This document shows positions 35,665 to 39,005 of a stretch of DNA of 39,005 nucleotides, one piece after another. A program made the translations under genes and the position numbers. Where the stretch lies: NCBI GenBank assembly GCA_041395165.1, contig JAWLBA010000014.1, forward strand, positions 1-39,005, read 5' to 3'. Position 1 is the first letter of the stretch; every line of letters starts with the position of its first letter. This DNA is from JAIBCM01 sp041395165. GTDB lineage: Bacteria; Verrucomicrobiota; Verrucomicrobiia; JADLBR01; JAIBCM01. The notes under the pieces were generated by a model, which was not told where the DNA came from, made no database searches, and saw only the letters and a program-made list of their open reading frames with translations.

Positions 35665-36492
35665 ATGAAATGGGTTATGGGATTAAATCGAATTGACGCA
35701 CGTTTTGCAAAATTGAAACAAGAAAATAAAAAAGCGTTTGTGGCTTATGTTACGGCTGGTGATCCTTCTTTGGAAAAAACGGATGAATTGATTTTTGCTT
35801 TAGAAAAAAGTGGCGTGGATATTTTGGAGTTGGGCGTGCCTTTTTCTGATCCCATTGCTGATGGGGTAGTGATTCAATTAGCATTTCAACGTGCTTTGGA
35901 AGCGGGCACGACATTAAGCGGAGTATTGGCTTGTGTAAAAAAAGTTCGCGTGAAAAGTCAGTTGCCCGTTATTATTTTTACTTATTTAAATCCGATTTTG
36001 CAATTAGGTTGGGAAAATTTTTTAACGCAAGCGGTTAAGGCAGGTGTGGATGGTGTTTTAGTTTTGGATTTACCACCAGATTTGGCTGAGCAGGAAAGAA
36101 AAGGGTGCGAAGAGAAAGGAATCAAATGGATTACTTTAGTGGCGCCTACTACGCCGCAAGATCGTGTCCCGATTTTGGCCAAAAGCGCTTCTGGCTTTGT
36201 TTATTACGTTTCGCGAGAAGGGGTGACGGGCATGCAAACGCAGCTTGCTGGCGGGGTTGCGGAGCATGTAGCTTGGATTCGAAAATCAACGGACATTCCG
36301 GTGTGTGTGGGGTTTGGTATTTCGAATGAGGCGCAGGTGAAGCAGGTGGCCCAAGTGGCTGATGGCGTGGTGGTGGGAAGTGCGATTGTTAAAAAGATAG
36401 AAACTTTTTCTCAACAAAATAAAGATTGGATTGGGCAGGTGAGCGATTTTGTGAAACCTTTGGCTGCGGCAGCGCATGAAGATGAGTTATGA
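35665..36492 (+). CDS. trpA: Tryptophan synthase alpha chain
   Basis: Cleaves indole-3-glycerol phosphate to indole, which TrpB condenses with serine. It is a 275-aa TIM barrel. The catalytic residues are Glu55 in ILELGVPFSD and Asp66 in DPIADG, with the same 11-residue spacing as E. coli Glu49/Asp60. The phosphate-binding end is VCVGFGISNEAQ and GVVVGSAIV. trpB and the other trp genes are not adjacent. Its last codon overlaps the ruvX start (ATGA), so the two are translationally coupled. Confidence 0.96.
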   Translation: MKWVMGLNRIDARFAKLKQENKKAFVAYVTAGDPSLEKTDELIFALEKSGVDILELGVPFSDPIADGVVIQLAFQRALEAGTTLSGVLACVKKVRVKSQLPVIIFTYLNPILQLGWENFLTQAVKAGVDGVLVLDLPPDLAEQERKGCEEKGIKWITLVAPTTPQDRVPILAKSASGFVYYVSREGVTGMQTQLAGGVAEHVAWIRKSTDIPVCVGFGISNEAQVKQVAQVADGVVVGSAIVKKIETFSQQNKDWIGQVSDFVKPLAAAAHEDEL

Positions 36493-36899
36493 AAGTGGCA
36501 GCAATTGATTATGGAACGCGACGCGTTGGCTTGGCGATCAGCGATGAGTTGGGGATGTTTGCGCATCCGTTGGCGGTGGTGGAAAGTGACGATTCAGAAA
36601 AACGATTTCAGCAAGTGAGCGATATTTTGGAGAAATCGCAAGTGACGGATGTGTTGATCGGTTTACCGAAACATATGGATGGCAGTGAAAGGGAGGAGGC
36701 GCTAGCGGTTAAAGCATTTGCGCATAAATTAGAACAGTTAGGAAAATTTTCTGTGAAATTGAGGGATGAGCGTTTGTCGACAGTGCAAGCAAGTCGTTTG
36801 ATGCGCGAAGCGGGACGTAGTGCGAAACAGCAAAAAGGTAAAATTGATGCCGTGGCAGCGGTTGTTTTATTGCAGGCTTATTTAGATAGTAGTGGCTAG
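36489..36899 (+). CDS. ruvX: RuvX/YqgF family RNase H-fold nuclease
   Basis: A 136-aa member of the YqgF family, described as a putative Holliday junction resolvase and implicated in 16S rRNA 5' processing. Family motifs are visible in order: AIDYGTRRVGLAISD with Asp7, GLPKHMDGSE, RDERLSTVQASRLMREAG and KIDAVAAVVLLQAYLD. The acidic residues of the RNase H site are kept. The start overlaps the trpA stop by 4 bp. The stop TAG merges into a short tandem repeat. Confidence 0.94.
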   Translation: MKVAAIDYGTRRVGLAISDELGMFAHPLAVVESDDSEKRFQQVSDILEKSQVTDVLIGLPKHMDGSEREEALAVKAFAHKLEQLGKFSVKLRDERLSTVQASRLMREAGRSAKQQKGKIDAVAAVVLLQAYLDSSG

Positions 36900-36904
36900 T
36901 GACA

Positions 36905-36932
36905 AGTTACTAGTCACGAGTTACTGGTTACC
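36905..36932 (+). repeat. Tandem 14-bp repeat after ruvX, second copy of the TTACTAGT element
   Basis: AGTTACTAGTCACG (36905-36918) is followed at once by AGTTACTGGTTACC (36919-36932), with 11 of 14 bases identical. The first unit and its flank also match the element at 3149-3169 on the opposite strand. Both copies lie directly after a gene ending in TAG. Confidence 0.4.
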
Positions 36933-36938
36933 ATTTTT

Positions 36939-37828
36939 ATGAAAGAATTGATTTTAGGTATTGAAGGCGGTGGAACGAAGACGACGTGGTGTTTGATCGA
37001 TGCTGAAGAAAGGATTTTGGCTCAAGGCAAGGCGGGCTCGGGTAATGTGAGTCTTTTATCGGATGGTGATTTGAAGAAACTTTTTTTGAGAATTAAAAGA
37101 GCGTTACCCTTAGCGCCTACGGGCATTGGTGCTGGGATGGCGGGGGTAATGCGCGCGGCGGATTGTCAGCGAGTCAAACGTTTGTTGAAACGCGTTTTTT
37201 CTTCTGCTCGAAAAATTGTGGTTAGTGAAGATAGCGAATCCGGTTTTTTAGCGGCGCACAAGTTGGATCCGGGAGTATTGGTCATTGCAGGCACTGGCAG
37301 TAATGTGTTGGTTTCCAATGGCAAGCGGCGTGTGAAAGTCGGAGGTTGGGGACACATTGTTTCGGATGGGGAAGTGGTTGGGATATTGCGCAGCAGGGAT
37401 TGCGCGCGGTTTTTACTGATTATGATCGGACAGGGGAGGTAAACGCTTTGGGAAAAGTTTTTTTGAAGGCGACGCATTTGAGGCGATTGGAAGATTTAGC
37501 GATATGGGTTTTGGATTCGAATCGTAGCAAAAAGGATATTGCAAATTTGGCAATTGATTTATTTTCTTTAGTGAAAAATCCGGTTGTTAAACAGTGTGTG
37601 GAGCAGGCTATCGATTAGTTTGTCAATCGTGTTTTATGGGGAATGAAACGTTTAGGGTTAAAAGCTTGTTCGATAGCAATGATTGGCGGTTTATTTGAAA
37701 AACAACCTTTATATCGCTCATTATTTTACCGTAAATTGAAGAAAAAAGGGGTGATTCGACAATTTTTCTTATGCCGAACCCCTGGGGCTTTAGGAGCAGC
37801 GCGGCTGGTGGCCTTGAAAAAAGTGTAA
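36939..37828 (+). pseudogene. BadF/BcrD-type ATPase, N-acetylglucosamine kinase-like, with frameshift and in-frame stop
   Basis: The N-terminal part shows the ATP-binding opening LILGIEGGGTKTTWCLIDAE and the second phosphate motif VIAGTGSNVLVSNGKRR with VGGWGHIVSD. At GGGG (37368-37371) one base is missing; the next frame continues GSGWDIAQQGLRAVFTDYD, where DEGSGY is usual, and VVKQCVEQAID. A TAG at 37616-37618 interrupts. The same frame goes on with VNRVLWGMKRLGLKACSIAM, GGLFEKQPLY and the C-terminal helix PGALGAARLVALKKV. A repaired gene would encode about 296 aa, normal for this family, which phosphorylates GlcNAc in murein recycling. Frameshift plus stop argue for real decay, though a C-to-T change at a CAG codon would make the stop. 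Confidence 0.8.
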
Positions 37829-37910
37829 AAATATTGTAAATTCTGCTTGTCGAATTAGGAGGAAGCGTTTTAAGCTTTGGCTTGAAGTGCGATAATTATT
37901 ACTAAAAACT

Positions 37911-38672
37911 ATGAAACGCATTGGGTTATTATTATTGGGATGTTTGATGTTTCAGGGCAAGGCGCTGTCGTTTGATAGCGGTAGTAAGTTGTTGGATGCC
38001 CGGTTGGAAGTGTCAAAAAATGTTGTTCTTAATTCAAGATACGATTGGAAACGAAATATTATTACCACGATGTTTTGGATTGGGAATAATCGTAATGGCT
38101 ATAATTCCACTGTGAATTTTGATAGCGCATGGGATTCGCGTTGGTATGAAAATTATGGTGGTAACGACGATCCTAAAGATCGTGTGGGTTCCAGGCCTAG
38201 AAAATTTTTTCCGAAATTAAATCCATTTTATATTGCTTTGCCTTTCAATGATGTGGTTTACCCTTCCAAGGCGAGACAATTGATCCCATGGTTTCAGCGC
38301 GATTTTAAGAGCCGTTGGACATCGGTTTGCAAGGGCAAATGGGTGGCGGTTCATTATCGTGGTAAATTTGCTTTTGGAACTTGGGAAGACGTGGGCCCAT
38401 TCCGTGTCGATAATGCAGAATATGTTTTTGGTAATGGTTCTCCTAACACGCCAACCGGCGCAGGATTGGATGTTTCACCAGCTATTCGTGATTATTTGGG
38501 TTTAAGCGGAAAAGATCGTTGCGACTGGCGTTTTGTCGAAGATTACGAGGTTCCGACAGGTCCCTGGGTCGAATATGGCGAGAAAGCTTTAGTGCTCAAT
38601 CTCATTCAAGAGAAAAAGAAAAAGGGTCAACCTTTGCCTGCTGGCGCGCGTGATTATAAACCGGAAGGTTAA
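37911..38672 (+). CDS. Secreted conserved hypothetical protein, 253 aa
   Basis: Starts MKRIGLLLLGCLMFQGKALS, a short signal peptide with possible cleavage after QGKA; the Cys at 11 comes too early for a usual lipobox. The mature part has many aromatic and Trp residues: FDSAWDSRWYENYGGNDDP, KLNPFYIALPFNDVVYPSKA, WTSVCKGKWVAVHY, GTWEDVGPFRVDNAEYVFG, AGLDVSPAIRDYLGLSGK and DWRFVEDYEVPTGPW. I remember similar uncharacterised proteins from Verrucomicrobiota but no assigned function. The two cysteines of the mature part (in SVCKG and KDRCDW) could form a disulfide. The conserved Asp/Trp-rich DVGPF and GLDVSPA blocks recall double-psi barrel proteins of the RlpA type, but this is a guess. Confidence 0.8.
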   Translation: MKRIGLLLLGCLMFQGKALSFDSGSKLLDARLEVSKNVVLNSRYDWKRNIITTMFWIGNNRNGYNSTVNFDSAWDSRWYENYGGNDDPKDRVGSRPRKFFPKLNPFYIALPFNDVVYPSKARQLIPWFQRDFKSRWTSVCKGKWVAVHYRGKFAFGTWEDVGPFRVDNAEYVFGNGSPNTPTGAGLDVSPAIRDYLGLSGKDRCDWRFVEDYEVPTGPWVEYGEKALVLNLIQEKKKKGQPLPAGARDYKPEG

Positions 38673-38681
38673 TTCTTTTTT

Positions 38682-38695
38682 GATCTTTAAAGATC
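38682..38695. terminator. Palindrome between convergent genes, weak bidirectional terminator candidate
   Basis: GATCTTTAAAGATC is a perfect 14-bp palindrome flanked on both sides by T-rich runs (TTCTTTTTT before, TATTTTTT after). It lies between the stop of the secreted protein gene and the stop of the minus-strand aminotransferase. The stem is only about 5 bp and AT-rich, so termination would be weak. Confidence 0.35.
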
Positions 38696-38753
38696 TATTT
38701 TTTCAAATGACGCTAAATTATTAACACTAAATTTTAGCTTTTTAGAAGACTTT

Positions 38754-39005
38754 TTAAGCATTGATTCTAATGTTTGCGTTGAGTGTTTCAATTGTGAATT
38801 GGATTTCCTGTTCGTTAATGAGAAAAGGTGGGGATAGGGTCAAAACATTATGGTTTCGACCTCCTGCTAGGAAAATAAAACCTTGGTTTAACATTTGAAC
38901 CATTAATTGACTGGTGATTGGTGGGTTGGGGGAGCCATCGGTTTGGATCAATTCCAAACCCCATAGTGCGCCTTGGCCTCGCACGTTGCCAATTAGGCCA
39001 TTCTT
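38754..39005 (-). CDS. Class III aminotransferase, C-terminal end, partial
   Basis: The minus-strand frame enters from the right edge (KNGLIGNVRGQGALWGLELI) and ends at TAA 38754-38756, about 83 residues. The sequence VRGQGALWGLEL followed by MVQMLNQGFIFLAGGRNHNV, LTLSPPFLINEQEIQF and IETLN is the usual C-terminal domain of class III PLP aminotransferases such as acetylornithine or 4-aminobutyrate aminotransferase. The PLP lysine and substrate pocket lie outside the window, so the substrate cannot be given. Confidence 0.85.
   Translation of the reverse strand, partial: KNGLIGNVRGQGALWGLELIQTDGSPNPPITSQLMVQMLNQGFIFLAGGRNHNVLTLSPPFLINEQEIQFTIETLNANIRINA

Noticed and set aside
37346..37828. Two small plus-strand proteins after the kinase start
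   Set aside because: Both are in the same frame and carry the C-terminal half of the BadF/NAGK kinase, so they are fragments of one gene.
1..39005. tRNA, rRNA, CRISPR arrays, prophage or insertion sequence
   Set aside because: I looked for cloverleaf-like segments, regular spacer-repeat arrays, transposase or integrase motifs and terminal repeats in the gaps and saw none; a computed scan would be more sensitive.

Overview
The window looks like a chromosome segment of a Gram-negative bacterium of moderate GC (about mid-40s % by eye). It is most like Verrucomicrobiota or a close PVC relative. That placement is inference from remembered family resemblance (short AtpH type, GbsR-type regulator beside a DUF805/SRPBCC membrane protein, TIGR03032 protein, RlmN signature), not from a search. 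There are no tRNA or rRNA genes, no CRISPR array, no phage and no insertion sequence that I can recognise. Almost everything is housekeeping.

Layout. 1-5.6 kb: the tail of a cation diffusion facilitator, an orphan 254-aa protein with unusual arginine codons, tig-clpP on the minus strand, then a minus-strand cluster. In that cluster an intact GbsR/MarR regulator, preceded by a symmetric operator-like element, heads two decayed genes (a DUF805+SRPBCC membrane protein and an unknown protein). 5.7-12.2 kb: a complete F1Fo ATP synthase operon in the order B-E-F-H-A-G-D-C, with frameshifts as sequenced in atpA and atpC. 12.2-17.3 kb: a TIGR03032 protein, a LOG-family protein, a bifunctional homocysteine methyltransferase/methylene-THF reductase with a broken zinc site, and a second sigma-70 factor. 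17.3-26.2 kb: gyrB-gyrA (gyrA frameshifted twice), typA, and rpoD with a lysine-rich N-terminal tail (one frameshift). 26.3-31.8 kb: minus-strand rlmN, a class I glutamine amidotransferase, and dnaG lacking most CHC2 zinc ligands, running into rpoD; plus-strand prephenate dehydratase and accA. 31.8-39 kb: cobalamin-dependent metH, the overlapping pair trpA-ruvX, a decayed BadF/NAGK-type kinase, a secreted conserved hypothetical, and the end of a class III aminotransferase.

Two themes deserve attention. First, single-base indels, mostly in homopolymers, interrupt essential genes (atpA, atpC, gyrA, rpoD). In each case the reading frame resumes with a conserved sequence, so sequencing error is the first explanation. 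By contrast, disruptions are dense in 3161-4988 (at least eight in 1.8 kb), and the kinase at 36939 has a frameshift plus an in-frame stop, which points to real gene decay there. Second, two enzymes have lost zinc ligands through full codon changes rather than indels: the methyltransferase half of the MTHFR fusion and the DnaG zinc domain. One-carbon metabolism remains covered because the separate MetH has all its ligands. I did not find a convincing wholly new multi-gene system; the best candidates for new biology are the zinc-less enzymes, the orphan 254-aa gene and the operator-controlled decayed cluster.
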